Both the position numbers and the translations under genes were made by a program. Source: an uncultured Paracoccaceae bacterium (GTDB taxonomy: Bacteria; Pseudomonadota; Alphaproteobacteria; Rhodobacterales; Rhodobacteraceae). Taken from it: a DNA stretch of 64,000 nucleotides. Positions 51,450-61,034 of this stretch are shown piece by piece. The stretch is from contig CANMQJ010000009.1 of assembly GCA_947500005.1 (NCBI GenBank), positions 1 to 64,000 of the forward strand. The letters run 5' to 3'. Position 1 is the stretch's first letter, and each line of letters opens with the position of its first letter. The notes under the pieces are model-generated. The model was not told where the DNA came from. It made no database searches and saw only the letters and a list, made by a program, of their open reading frames with translations.

Positions 51450-54227
51450 TCACTCGGCCGCCATCTGTCCAGCCCGTTCGACGCGCACTGCCGCGTATTT
51501 GAATTCGGGGATCTTGCCGTAAGGGTCCAGCGCCGCATTGGTCAGGATGTTTGCCGCCGCCTCGACATAGGCGAAGGGCAGGAAGACGTTGTTTTCCGCC
51601 ACCGCCCGGTCCGCCCGCGCCATGACCGTGACAGAGCCGCGCCGCGTGGACAGGCGGATATACTCGCCCGGCTCGACCCCCAGGTCCCGCAGGGTTTTGG
51701 GATGAAGCGAACAATTCGCCTCGGGCTCCACCGCGTCAAGCACCTTGGACCGCCGCGTCATCGAGCCGGTATGCCAGTGCTCCAGCTGCCGCCCGGTGAT
51801 GAGCACGAAGGGATACTCGGTATCGGGCACCTCGTCGGGCGGGATGACCTTGGCAGGCGTGAAGCGCGCACGTCCTTCCGCGCGCGGAAACCCGTCACCG
51901 AAGACGATGGGCTGGCCCGGGTCCTCGGGGCTGAGCGAGGGGTAGGTCACCGCCTCGCCCTCCAGCCGCTCCCAAGTGATGTTGTCGAGCGACTTCATGT
52001 TCAGCTTCATCTCGGCGAAGACCTCGCGCGGATGGGTATAGGACCAATCCAGCCCCAGCCTTTTCGCGAGTTCCACCTCGATCCACCAATCCTCCCTGGC
52101 GTCACCCGCCGGCGGGCGCACCGGACGGCCCATCTGGACCTGGCGGTTGGTGTTGGTGACGGTGCCGGTTTTCTCGTACCAGGCCGAGGAGGGCAGGATC
52201 ACGTCGGCATAGTTCGCTGTCTCGGTCAGGAAGATGTCTTGCACGACAAGGTGATCGAGCTTGGCCAGCGCGTCTCGCGCATGGTCCACGTCGGGGTCGG
52301 ACATGGCCGGGTTCTCGCCCAGGATATACATGCCCTTGATCTGCCCGTCATGGACCGCGTCCATGATCTCGACCACGGTCAGGCCCTTCTGATTCGAGAA
52401 GTCGTCCGAGTTCCAGACCTCGGTAAAGGCCGAGCGGACGCCATCGTCGGTGACGCTCTGGTAGTCGGGCAGGAACATCGGGATCAGCCCCGCATCCGAG
52501 GCCCCCTGCACGTTGTTCTGCCCGCGCAGCGGGTGCAGGCCCGCGCCGGGGCGTCCGACATGGCCGCACATCAGCGCAAGGCTGATCAGGCAGCGGGAAT
52601 TATCGGTGCCGTGGATGTGCTGGCTGACGCCCATGCCCCAGAAGATCATCGCGGCCTTGGCCCCGGCAAAAGTGCGGGCCACGTCGCGCAGCACCTCGGC
52701 CTCGATACCGCAGATGGGCGCCATCTTCTCGGGGCTGAACCCCTTGAGATGCTCTTTCATCGCGTCCCAGTTCTCGGTGAAGGCCTCGATATATTGCCTG
52801 TCGTAAAGCCCCTCCTCCACGATCACATGCATGATAGCGTTGAGCATCGAGACATCCGCGCCCGCCTTGAATTGCAGCATGTGGCTGGCGAAGCGGCGCA
52901 GGCCGACGCCGCGCGGGTCCATCACGATCAGCTTGCCGCCGCGCTTGGTGAACTGCTTGAAATAGGTCGCCGCGACGGGGTGGTTCTCGATCGGGTTGGC
53001 GCCGATCACTATGGCGACGTCCGCGTTCTCGATCTCGTTGAAGGTCGCGGTGACCGCGGCCGAGCCGACGTTTTCCATCAGCGCCGCGACCGAGGAGGCA
53101 TGGCAGAGACGGGTGCAGTGGTCGACATTGTTGTGTCCGAAGCCCTGGCGGATCAGCTTCTGGAAGAGATACGCCTCCTCGTTGGAACACTTGGCCGAGC
53201 CGAATCCGGCCACGCGGCGCCCATCCTCGTCCCGCAGCCGTGCTAGGCCGCCCGCAGCGAAATCGAGCGCTTCGTCCCAGGTCGCCTCGCGGAAATGCGT
53301 GGAAAGGTTGCCGGGGTCGACGTTCAACCCCTTGGCGGGCGCATCCTCGCGCCGGATCAGCGGTTTCGTCAGGCGGTGGGGGTGGTCGATATAGTCGAAG
53401 CCGAAGCGTCCCTTTACGCAAAGACGGTTCTCGTTCGCGGGGCCGTCGATCCCCTCGACATATTTGATCTTGTCGTCCTTGACCTTGAAACTGATCTGGC
53501 AGCCCACCCCGCAATAAGGACAGACGCTGTCAACCTCGCGGTCGTAGTCCTTGCTGTCGCCGCGCTGCTGGTCATCAAGCACCGTGGCAGGCATCAGCGC
53601 GCCGGTTGGGCAGGCCTGTACGCATTCGCCGCAGGCCACGCAGGTGGAGTCGCCCATGGGATCGTTCTGGTCGAAGACGATCTGTTCGGTGGCACCCCGC
53701 CCGGCCATGCCGATCACGTCGTTCACCTGGACCTCGCGGCATGCGCGGACGCAAAGGTTGCAGTGGATGCAGGCATCGAGGTTGACCCGCATCGCCACGT
53801 GGCTGTCGTCGAGCAGCGGCACATACGCCGCCTGCTTTCGGGGGAAGCGGCTTTGCTTGACGCCAGTGAGGGCCGCCATGTCCCAGAAATGCGAAGAGAC
53901 GTCATGCGCCTCCTCCGGCTGGTCCGCCACGAGCAGTTCCATCACCGTCTCGCGGGCCTTGCGCGCGCGGTCCGAGGCGGATTTGACCACCATACCATCG
54001 GACACGGGGCGGATACAGGAGGCGACAAGCGTGCGCTCGCCCTCGACCTCGACCATGCAGGCGCGGCAATTGCCGTCGGGGCGGTATCCCGGTGCGGGCT
54101 TGTGGCACAGGTGCGGGATCTTGAGGCCCTGCCCGTTCGCGGCTTCCCATATGGTCAGCCCCTCGGGGACGGTGACCTCCTCGCCGTCGAGGGTGAAGGT
54201 GATCTGGGTGAGGTTCGATCCGTCCAT
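51450..54227 (-). CDS. fdsA: NAD-linked formate dehydrogenase, catalytic alpha subunit
   Basis: A 925-residue molybdenum (bis-MGD) enzyme that oxidises formate to CO2. Domains in order: N-terminal [2Fe-2S] domain (CHKPAPGY... CRAC), His-Cys cluster, two ferredoxin-like 4Fe-4S motifs (CIHCNLCVRAC, CVACGECVQAC), a 4Fe-4S motif at the catalytic start (CPYCGVGC), then the molybdopterin domains. Cys375-His376 (RLCHASS) supply the Mo ligand and catalytic His, so it is the cysteine, not selenocysteine, form. It follows the fused gamma-beta gene by 3 bp. No fdhD/fdsC chaperone or fdsD gene is seen in the window. Confidence 0.95.
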   Translation of the reverse strand: MDGSNLTQITFTLDGEEVTVPEGLTIWEAANGQGLKIPHLCHKPAPGYRPDGNCRACMVEVEGERTLVASCIRPVSDGMVVKSASDRARKARETVMELLVADQPEEAHDVSSHFWDMAALTGVKQSRFPRKQAAYVPLLDDSHVAMRVNLDACIHCNLCVRACREVQVNDVIGMAGRGATEQIVFDQNDPMGDSTCVACGECVQACPTGALMPATVLDDQQRGDSKDYDREVDSVCPYCGVGCQISFKVKDDKIKYVEGIDGPANENRLCVKGRFGFDYIDHPHRLTKPLIRREDAPAKGLNVDPGNLSTHFREATWDEALDFAAGGLARLRDEDGRRVAGFGSAKCSNEEAYLFQKLIRQGFGHNNVDHCTRLCHASSVAALMENVGSAAVTATFNEIENADVAIVIGANPIENHPVAATYFKQFTKRGGKLIVMDPRGVGLRRFASHMLQFKAGADVSMLNAIMHVIVEEGLYDRQYIEAFTENWDAMKEHLKGFSPEKMAPICGIEAEVLRDVARTFAGAKAAMIFWGMGVSQHIHGTDNSRCLISLALMCGHVGRPGAGLHPLRGQNNVQGASDAGLIPMFLPDYQSVTDDGVRSAFTEVWNSDDFSNQKGLTVVEIMDAVHDGQIKGMYILGENPAMSDPDVDHARDALAKLDHLVVQDIFLTETANYADVILPSSAWYEKTGTVTNTNRQVQMGRPVRPPAGDAREDWWIEVELAKRLGLDWSYTHPREVFAEMKLNMKSLDNITWERLEGEAVTYPSLSPEDPGQPIVFGDGFPRAEGRARFTPAKVIPPDEVPDTEYPFVLITGRQLEHWHTGSMTRRSKVLDAVEPEANCSLHPKTLRDLGVEPGEYIRLSTRRGSVTVMARADRAVAENNVFLPFAYVEAAANILTNAALDPYGKIPEFKYAAVRVERAGQMAAE

Positions 54228-54230
54228 GTC

Positions 54231-55988
54231 TCAGTCCTCCCGGTTCTCGAGCGCCTGCTCGGTCCCGTAATGTTCGGCCGCATCGCGGCGGGGATGCACG
54301 ATCTCGTCGGCGAAGTGTTTGATGACCATGCGGATCGGGTTCGGGGCCGCCTGCCCCAGACCGCAGATCGAAGCGTCGGCCATCACGTCGCAGAGATCGG
54401 CAAGCAACTCGGTATCCCAGGCATCGGCCTGCATCAGCTTGACCGCCTTTTCGCAGCCTGTGCGGCAGGGCGTGCACTGGCCACAGCTTTCATCCTCGAA
54501 AAAGCGCAGCATGTTGAGCGCGGCGTCACGGGCGCTGTCCTGATCGGACAGCACGACCACCGCCGCCGAGCCGATGAAGGTGCCGTGCGGCTGAAGCGTG
54601 TCGAAGTCGAGCGGCACATCGTCCAGCGTCGCGGGCAGCAGGCCCGAGGACGGGCCGCCGGGCTGGTAGGCCTTGAACGCATGGCCTTCGGCCATGCCAC
54701 CCGCCGCCTCGATCACGTCGAGGATGGTCGAGCCTGCCGGCAGCAGGTAGACGCCCGGCCTCGCCACGCGACCGGACACCGAATAACTGCGCAGCCCCTT
54801 GCGGCCGTTCTTCTCGGTGCTGTTCAGCACCTCGGGCCCCTCACGGCAGATCTTGGCAACCCAGTAGAGCGTTTCGACATTGTGCACGAGGGTCGGCCGG
54901 CCGAAAACGCCGACCTGCGCGACGAAGGGCGGACGGTGGCGCGGCAACCCGCGCTTGCCCTCGATCGACTCGATCATCGCGCTTTCCTCGCCGCAGATAT
55001 AGGCGCCCGCACCTCGGCGCAGGTCGATATAGCCGGGTGCCACGATGCCCGCCTCTTCCAGCGCGGCGATCTCGGTCGCGAGGATCTCCAGCACGGCAGG
55101 GTATTCGTCGCGCATGTAGATGAAGCAGGTTTCGGCCTCGACCGCCCAGGCGGCGATCAGCATGCCTTCGAGGAAGAGATGCGGCGTGCGTTCCAGGTAA
55201 TAGCGATCCTTGAACGTGCCCGGCTCCCCCTCGTCGCCGTTGACCGCGAGGTAGCGCGGGCCGGGATTGGCACGGACGAAGCCCCATTTCCTGCCCGAGG
55301 GAAACCCGGCCCCGCCAAGGCCACGCAGACCGGCCGTCAGCATGGTCTCCTGCACCTGCTCCCAGTCACCGCCCTCGCGCAGTTGGGCCAGCGCAGCGTA
55401 TCCTCCAGCATCGCGATAGGCACCGAGCGCTTCGTAATCCGGCACATGGGGGTGCGTGTCCCCGGCGGCGATGGCCGCCTTGACCTTTTCCGGTGTCGCG
55501 TGGTCGATATGGTGGTGGCCCAGTTCCAGCACGGGGGCGGTGTCGCAGCGGCCCATGCAGGGCGCGCGCAGCACACGAACCTGTGACGGGTCGAGCCCGT
55601 CCTCGAGCGCCGCGCGCAATTGCTCGGCCCCTGCCAACTCGCAGGAGAGCGAATCGCAGACCCGGATCGTCAGTGCGGGCGGCGGGGTCTCGCCTTCCTT
55701 GACCACGTCGAAATGCGCGTAGAAAGTCGCGACCTCGTAGACCTCGGCCTGGGCCAGACGCATCTCGTCGGCGAGCGCGCGGATGTGGTCGGCCGACAGG
55801 TGGCCATAGGCATCCTGTACCAGGTGCAAAAACTCGATCAGCAGATCGCGGCGCCGGGGCCGGTCGCCGAGAAGCGTGCGGACCTGCTCGAGGGCAAGGT
55901 CGTCGAGTTGTCTCCCCTTGGGGGTTTTCCGGCTCTTGCCAGTGCCCTTGCGTTTCCAGATTCCCGGTCGATCGTCCAGCGGTGCCAT
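54231..55988 (-). CDS. fdsB: Formate dehydrogenase fused gamma-beta (NuoE-NuoF-like) subunit
   Basis: A 585-residue protein. The start at 55988 (MAPLDDRPGIWKRKG) is chosen for the upstream GAGGG; the frame opens at 56027. The N-terminal about 150 residues are NuoE-like with a thioredoxin-like [2Fe-2S] site (CDSLSC... CMGRC). The rest is NuoF-like: FMN loop GLGGAGFPSGRKW, NADH-binding GDEGEPGTFKDR, and a 4Fe-4S site ESCGQCTPCRTGC. It passes electrons from formate to NAD. In Rhodobacter capsulatus these are separate fdsG and fdsB genes; here they are one. Confidence 0.93.
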   Translation of the reverse strand: MAPLDDRPGIWKRKGTGKSRKTPKGRQLDDLALEQVRTLLGDRPRRRDLLIEFLHLVQDAYGHLSADHIRALADEMRLAQAEVYEVATFYAHFDVVKEGETPPPALTIRVCDSLSCELAGAEQLRAALEDGLDPSQVRVLRAPCMGRCDTAPVLELGHHHIDHATPEKVKAAIAAGDTHPHVPDYEALGAYRDAGGYAALAQLREGGDWEQVQETMLTAGLRGLGGAGFPSGRKWGFVRANPGPRYLAVNGDEGEPGTFKDRYYLERTPHLFLEGMLIAAWAVEAETCFIYMRDEYPAVLEILATEIAALEEAGIVAPGYIDLRRGAGAYICGEESAMIESIEGKRGLPRHRPPFVAQVGVFGRPTLVHNVETLYWVAKICREGPEVLNSTEKNGRKGLRSYSVSGRVARPGVYLLPAGSTILDVIEAAGGMAEGHAFKAYQPGGPSSGLLPATLDDVPLDFDTLQPHGTFIGSAAVVVLSDQDSARDAALNMLRFFEDESCGQCTPCRTGCEKAVKLMQADAWDTELLADLCDVMADASICGLGQAAPNPIRMVIKHFADEIVHPRRDAAEHYGTEQALENRED

Positions 55989-56075
55989 CAGCGGTGCCCT
56001 CTTGAGTTCGCGCACGGTTGGCATCATCCGAACTGAACGTCAATTCAAGTGACGTGATGGCATTATAAGATATGC

Positions 56076-56960
56076 TTATGACGCCTCTCGCACTGCGCGG
56101 CGCAATGCCTGGACCGTCGGCAGGCGCGGATCGCGCAGGGGAGTCACAAGGCTCACCTGTTTTTCCAGGGCCGGACCCGTCAGAGGCAGGGCGACCGTCC
56201 CGCGCAGCCCGCCGAAACTCTCGATCAGCAAGCGCGGCGCGATGGTCGCGGCCAGACCCTGCGCTGCGAGTTCCATCGAGGCTATGAAGCCGCTCGTCTC
56301 GGTAATGACGCTGGGTACAAGCCCCTGTTCGGCAAAGACCTGGTCGATGATGCGCCTGTTCATCATGCCCGGTTCCAGCAGGCTCAGCGGCAATTCCGCC
56401 GCCTCGGCCCACGTCACTTCGCCCGCGACCCGGGGCGCAAGCGCGCTGGGGGCCAGCAGCAGGTAGGTTTCGGCATAGACATCCTCGACCTGCAGCAGGT
56501 CGCGCGAGACCCCCTCGCTATAGGTGATCCCGGCGTCGTAAAGGCCGTTCTCGATCCCCTGCTGGATCGCAAGGGAGGTGGCCGTGTAGACCCCGAAGGT
56601 GATGCCGGGATGGCGTCGCCGCACCGCAGTGACGGCGCGAGCGGCAAAGACCACCGCCGTGGGAATCACCCCGATCGCCAGGCGCCCCGTCACCTCGCCC
56701 TTGGCCGAGCGGAACTCCTGTTCCATGGCCTTCATGTCCTCGACGATGATCCGGGCATGGCGGATAAGCGCCTCGCCTTCGGCGGTGAACCCCAGAAAGC
56801 GGTTTCCGCGGCGAACGATGGGGGTGTCGAGCCGCTCCTCGATCTTGCGGATGCGCATCGAGAAGGCCGGTTGGGAGACGCCGCAATCCTCGGCCGCGCG
56901 TGCGAAATGCCGCCGCCGCGCCAGGGCCGAGAGAAATTCGAGATCCTTTAGGCTGATCAT
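56076..56960 (-). CDS. LysR-family regulator next to formate dehydrogenase
   Basis: A 294-residue LysR protein. The start at 56960 (MISLKDLEFLSALARR) has AAGGGGGC upstream. HTH segment FARAAEDCGVSQPAFSMRIRKIEERL; effector domain from about 90. It lies just upstream of the formate dehydrogenase operon on the same strand, as FdsR-type regulators do. It is divergent from the SDR gene, which it might also control. Confidence 0.87.
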   Translation of the reverse strand: MISLKDLEFLSALARRRHFARAAEDCGVSQPAFSMRIRKIEERLDTPIVRRGNRFLGFTAEGEALIRHARIIVEDMKAMEQEFRSAKGEVTGRLAIGVIPTAVVFAARAVTAVRRRHPGITFGVYTATSLAIQQGIENGLYDAGITYSEGVSRDLLQVEDVYAETYLLLAPSALAPRVAGEVTWAEAAELPLSLLEPGMMNRRIIDQVFAEQGLVPSVITETSGFIASMELAAQGLAATIAPRLLIESFGGLRGTVALPLTGPALEKQVSLVTPLRDPRLPTVQALRRAVREAS

Positions 56961-57156
56961 GCCCCCTTGGTACCGCGTTCCGAAGCGCGTCTCCAGCCTC
57001 GCCGGACCTTTGGGCGGATTGTAAGAGTGCTGCTCTCTCCTTACGCTTTTCCCGGGATCGGCTGACAGGAACGAATCTCGACAGGGATCGAGGGTCCGCA
57101 CCCACGGTTCGACCTCCAGAAGGTGCGTTCGTGATAACCAGACAAGAGGTCAAGAC

Positions 57157-57891
57157 ATGCGACTTGAAGGCAAGCGCGCGATGATCACCGGCGGGCGGCA
57201 GGGAATTGGCCGCGCCATTGTGGACAAGTTCTTGGCCGAAGGGGCCGAGGTCGTCACCTGCGGGCGCGGCGAGGCACCGGACGGGCTGGCTGCCGACTGG
57301 ATCAAGCTCGACGTCTCGGATCCCCGGGCCGTCGAGGCGGCCATGCGGCATATCGGGCGGCTGGACATCCTGGTCAACAACGCCGGTGTCCAGGTCGAAA
57401 AGACCGTGGCCGAGAGCACCGATGCCGACTGGGACCTCGTGGTGGGCGTGAATGCGCGCGGCATATTCAACATGTGCCGCGCACTGATACCGCGCATCGC
57501 AAAGGGCGGGTCGATCATCAACATCGGCTCGATCTCGGCAAACACGGCCGATCCCTCGATGGCGCTTTACAACGCGTCCAAGGCTTTCGTGCATGGGTTG
57601 ACCCGCTCCATCGCCGTCGATCACGGTCCGGATATCCGTTGCAACGCGATCTGTCCCGGCTGGATCGAGACCGGCATGCTCGACGCCGCCTTCGACCTCG
57701 CCCGCGACCCCGACGCCGCGCGGCGGGACGCGTTGTCGCGCCATGCTGTGCGGCGCTTCGGCAAACCGCAGGACGTGGCCAACATGGCGCTCTGGCTGGC
57801 TTCGGAAGAGGCCGCCTTTGCGACTGGGCAATTCTTTACAGTCGATGGGGGGCTGACCGCGGCATCACCGCTGAATCCCGGGCTGTTCTAG
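57157..57891 (+). CDS. Short-chain dehydrogenase/reductase
   Basis: A 244-residue classical SDR. Cofactor loop TGGRQGIGRAI (about 10-20), NNAG at about 75, catalytic Ser in GSISA and YNASK. The substrate is unknown. The stop overlaps the stop of the convergent permease gene by 4 bp. It is divergent from the LysR gene across about 196 bp. Confidence 0.9.
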   Translation: MRLEGKRAMITGGRQGIGRAIVDKFLAEGAEVVTCGRGEAPDGLAADWIKLDVSDPRAVEAAMRHIGRLDILVNNAGVQVEKTVAESTDADWDLVVGVNARGIFNMCRALIPRIAKGGSIINIGSISANTADPSMALYNASKAFVHGLTRSIAVDHGPDIRCNAICPGWIETGMLDAAFDLARDPDAARRDALSRHAVRRFGKPQDVANMALWLASEEAAFATGQFFTVDGGLTAASPLNPGLF

Positions 57892-59555
57892 CCGCGTTTG
57901 CCGACCTGCCGACAGATCAGGATCACGGGAAGAAGCCCAACCGCGAGGATGACCAGAGACGGTACCGCCGCCCCTTCGAGCCGTTCGTCGGCGGCGAGGC
58001 GATAGGCCTGCACCGCGAGCGTGTCGAAGTTGAACGGGCGCATGATCAACGTCGCGGGCAGCTCCTTCATAACGTCAACGAAAACGATGAGCAAAGCAGT
58101 CAGGAGCGACGGCGTCAGCAGCGGCAGGTGGATTCGCCGCAACGTGCCCAACGGCCCCTGACCCAACGAGCGCGCGGCAGCGTCCATGTTCGCGTGAACA
58201 GTGGCCTGCCCGCCCTCGTAGGCCGACAGCGCGGCGGCGAGAAAACGCACCATGTACGCCCCGACCAACAGCCAGATCGACCCGGTGACCAGCAGCCCGG
58301 TCGAGATGTCGAAGGTCTCGCGCATCCAGGCGTCGAGCGAATTGTCGAAGGCGGCAAAGGGGACGATAAGCCCCACCGCGATCACCCCGCCCGGCACCGC
58401 ATAACCCAGCCGCGCGATATAGCCCGCCCAGGCCGGGGCCCGACCGGGATTGAGCCGCTGGTAGAAGCCGATACAGACGGCCGCCGTAAGCGTCACCACC
58501 GCGGCGGTGCCGGCGAGGGTCAGCGAATTGCGGATGAAGCCGATATAGCGGCGCGACAGCAGGTTCTGCTCGGATTCAAGCCCCATTGAAACGAGGATCA
58601 CCACCGGCAGCACGAAGCCCAGCAGGACCGGCACGGAGCAAAGCGAAAATGCCAGCCCAGCCCGCCAGCCGGTCAGCTTTGCCGGGGGAAGCCCGGAGTG
58701 TCGGCGGCCGGACTGGTGGTATTTCGCTCGTCCCCGCTGAACCCGTTCCAGCACGGCAAGAAAGAGGGCAAAGCTCAACAGGCAGAGCGCGAGCTGCGCA
58801 GCAGCGGCCCGGTCCGCCATCGAGAACCAGCTGGTATAGATGCCGGTGGCGAAGGTCTGGACGCCGAAATAAGCCACGGTGCCGAAATCGGCGATGGTCT
58901 CCATCACCGCGAGGAGCACACCACCGGCGATCGCAGGACGGGCCGTGGGCAGCGAGACGCGCCAGAAGGCCGACCAGGCCGAGGATCCCAGCGCCCGCGC
59001 GGCCAGGAAGGCCGTGGCGCTTTGCTGCATGAAGGCCGCGCGGGCAAGCAGATAGACATAAGGGTAAAGCACCAGGATCAGCATCAGCGCGGCGCCACCG
59101 GGCGAGCGGATCTCGGGGAACCAGTAGTCGCGCGGCCCCCATCCGGTCACATCGCGCAGCGTTGCCTGCACGATGCCGGGATGATCCAGCACGAAAGTAT
59201 AGGCGTAGGCCAGCACGTAGGCTGGAAAGGCCAATGGCAGAACCAATGCGATTTCCAGAAGGCGCGAGCCGGGGAAGCGCGTCATCGTCACCAGCCAGGC
59301 GGCGCCGACACCGATCATGAAAGTACCGGTTGCCACAAGCACGACCAGCAGCAGCGTGATCCCCGCGTAACGCGGCAGGACGGTTTGCATCAGGTGGCTG
59401 ACCGTTTCCGTCCCACCCGTCAGGGCCGCCAGCGCCACTGCCACCATGGGCAGAAGGCAGGCCGCCGCGATGGCATAGGACACCGCTGCAAGCGCCAGAG
59501 GAGCCTTGCGCCGCTTGCGTTGGCGCGGAATGTCGGCGATCTGCGTCTCGGTCAC
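57888..59555 (-). CDS. Iron-type ABC transporter permease (FbpB/SfuB-like)
   Basis: A 555-residue inner-membrane protein with about 12 helices in two halves, each with a permease EAA-like loop (second: AARSLGQGPLGTLRRIHLPLLTP, near 445-470). This fused two-domain layout is typical of ferric-iron ABC permeases. No binding-protein or ATPase gene is in the window, so its partners lie elsewhere. The substrate is inferred as Fe(III). Confidence 0.85.
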   Translation of the reverse strand: MTETQIADIPRQRKRRKAPLALAAVSYAIAAACLLPMVAVALAALTGGTETVSHLMQTVLPRYAGITLLLVVLVATGTFMIGVGAAWLVTMTRFPGSRLLEIALVLPLAFPAYVLAYAYTFVLDHPGIVQATLRDVTGWGPRDYWFPEIRSPGGAALMLILVLYPYVYLLARAAFMQQSATAFLAARALGSSAWSAFWRVSLPTARPAIAGGVLLAVMETIADFGTVAYFGVQTFATGIYTSWFSMADRAAAAQLALCLLSFALFLAVLERVQRGRAKYHQSGRRHSGLPPAKLTGWRAGLAFSLCSVPVLLGFVLPVVILVSMGLESEQNLLSRRYIGFIRNSLTLAGTAAVVTLTAAVCIGFYQRLNPGRAPAWAGYIARLGYAVPGGVIAVGLIVPFAAFDNSLDAWMRETFDISTGLLVTGSIWLLVGAYMVRFLAAALSAYEGGQATVHANMDAAARSLGQGPLGTLRRIHLPLLTPSLLTALLIVFVDVMKELPATLIMRPFNFDTLAVQAYRLAADERLEGAAVPSLVILAVGLLPVILICRQVGKRG

Positions 59556-59603
59556 GGTCTGCCTGCGGGGTTCGGTACTGGCGCCTGTATCTTACAAAGC
59601 CGC

Positions 59604-60101
59604 TCAGGTTTCCAGCGGCTTTTCCGTCGCTCCGGCCGCCCCCTCGGAACCGGGCACTCCGAACGCAAGGGCCAAAAGCGCCTGACGCGGGTCCGGTGTG
59701 CCTTGCCAGGAAAGATCGCGGTCGATCTCTTGCTGAGTGGTGCGCCAGATGGGAACCGCGTGCCTGAGCAGGTCCTGCCCGTCCTCGGTCAGCGCCAGAA
59801 GGCGACCACGGCGGTCTTTGGGGTCGGTGAGGCTTTTCATCAGGCGCCGCCGCTCGAGCGGCTTCAGGGCGGCGGTAAGCGTCGTCCTGTCCATCGCCAG
59901 AAGGCGGGCAACATCGCCCATCCTCGGCGGTTCGGGCCGATTGAGCGATACGAGCAACGAGTATTGCGTATTGGTGAGCCCCAATGGGCGCAGGGCCGCA
60001 TCGAACCGGCGGGCCACCGCTCGTGCTGCGCGCTGCAGATGCAGGCAGAGGCAACGGTCGCGCACCTCATGTGTGACGGAAAGCGGCAGATCGGGATGCA
60101 T
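59604..60101 (-). CDS. MarR-family regulator
   Basis: A 165-residue MarR protein. The winged HTH spans about 45-110 (PRMGDVARLLAMDRTTLTAALKPLERRRL, wing DPKDRRGRLLALTEDG). It is divergent from a VOC gene across a region with an imperfect palindrome, so it probably controls itself and the VOC-DUF1428 pair. The ligand is unknown. Confidence 0.87.
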   Translation of the reverse strand: MHPDLPLSVTHEVRDRCLCLHLQRAARAVARRFDAALRPLGLTNTQYSLLVSLNRPEPPRMGDVARLLAMDRTTLTAALKPLERRRLMKSLTDPKDRRGRLLALTEDGQDLLRHAVPIWRTTQQEIDRDLSWQGTPDPRQALLALAFGVPGSEGAAGATEKPLET

Positions 60102-60111
60102 GTTCCAATTT

Positions 60112-60128
60112 AGGTTGACATCAACTTA
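60112..60128. promoter_or_regulatory. Probable MarR operator
   Basis: AGGTTGACATCAACTTA contains inverted arms GTTGA/TCAAC with a 2-bp centre and near-symmetric flanks. A plus-strand TTGACA (60115-60120) lies within it. It sits 11 bp upstream of the marR start codon, in the gap between marR and the VOC gene. Confidence 0.5.
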
Positions 60129-60173
60129 TAAGTCAAGGAGCCTTTTGGGAAAGGGAATCGACAGGAGGCTGCA

Positions 60174-60635
60174 ATGACTGCTGTACGGACATGCCTCTGG
60201 TACGATGGTCAGGCTGAGGAGGCTGCGGAACTCTACTGTTCGCTCCTGCCCGATAGTTGGATCGAAGAGGTGAAACGCCCCTCCCCGGACGCTCCAGCCA
60301 TCCTCGTTCACTTCACGCTGAACGGGGCGCCCTTTTCCGCGCTCAACGGCGGCAGCGGCGTCAGGCATGGCCCGGCGGCTTCGATCGCCGCGACGCTGGA
60401 CGGTCAGGCCGAGGCGGATGCGCTGTATGAGCGGTTGCTGGCAGAGGGCGGAAGCGAGTTGCAATGCGGCTGGCTCACGGACCGTTTCGGGGTCTCGTGG
60501 CAAGTGATCCCCGCAGGTTTCGTCGAGGTGATCTTCGGGCCGGATGCAACGATGAACGAACGCGCCTACGCGGCGATGCGCGAGATGAAACGGCTGGACC
60601 TCGCCGCCTTGCGGGCCGCCAGCGAAGGAGAGTGA
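60174..60635 (+). CDS. VOC-superfamily PhnB-like protein
   Basis: A 153-residue protein with the PhnB/3-demethylubiquinone methyltransferase-like fold of the VOC superfamily (CLWYDGQAEEAAELYCSLLPDS at the start; GWLTDRFGVSWQVIP near residue 98). The exact activity is unknown. AGGAGGCTGCA precedes the ATG. It is followed after 1 bp by a DUF1428 gene, a frequent pairing. Confidence 0.85.
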   Translation: MTAVRTCLWYDGQAEEAAELYCSLLPDSWIEEVKRPSPDAPAILVHFTLNGAPFSALNGGSGVRHGPAASIAATLDGQAEADALYERLLAEGGSELQCGWLTDRFGVSWQVIPAGFVEVIFGPDATMNERAYAAMREMKRLDLAALRAASEGE

Positions 60636-60636
60636 C

Positions 60637-60990
60637 ATGGCTTATGTGGACGCAATGGTGGCGGCGGTGCCGGACGGCAACAAGGAGGCTTTTCTGGCCC
60701 ATGCGCGGATCGCGGAAGAGATATTCAAGGAATGCGGGGCGCTGGAGATCTCGGAATGCTGGGGTGATGACGTGCCCGAGGGCCAGGTGACCTCGTTTCC
60801 CATGGCGGTGAAATGCGAACCGGGAGAGACGGTGGTGTTTTCCTGGATCGTCTGGCCTTCGCGGGAGGTCCGTGACGCCGGGATGGAAAAAATGATGCAG
60901 GACCCGCGGATGTCGGAAGAGACAAACCCGATGCCTTTCGACGGCAAGCGCATGATCTTCGGCGGTTTCACAAGGATCCTCGAAGCATGA
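60637..60990 (+). CDS. DUF1428 protein
   Basis: A 117-residue protein of the DUF1428 family (MAYVDAMVAAVPDGNKEAF; MPFDGKRMIFGGF at the end), a ferredoxin-like fold related to antibiotic-monooxygenase domains. No function known. It starts 1 bp after the VOC gene, with GAAGGAGAGTG upstream. Confidence 0.87.
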   Translation: MAYVDAMVAAVPDGNKEAFLAHARIAEEIFKECGALEISECWGDDVPEGQVTSFPMAVKCEPGETVVFSWIVWPSREVRDAGMEKMMQDPRMSEETNPMPFDGKRMIFGGFTRILEA

Positions 60991-61034
60991 AGACCGCCCT
61001 TGGCGGACCGTGAAAGCTCGATCATTATCGCGTG

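Noticed and set aside
51450..54227. Selenocysteine in formate dehydrogenase
   Set aside because: The Mo-ligand position is encoded by a TGC cysteine codon (residue 375) with no in-frame TGA.
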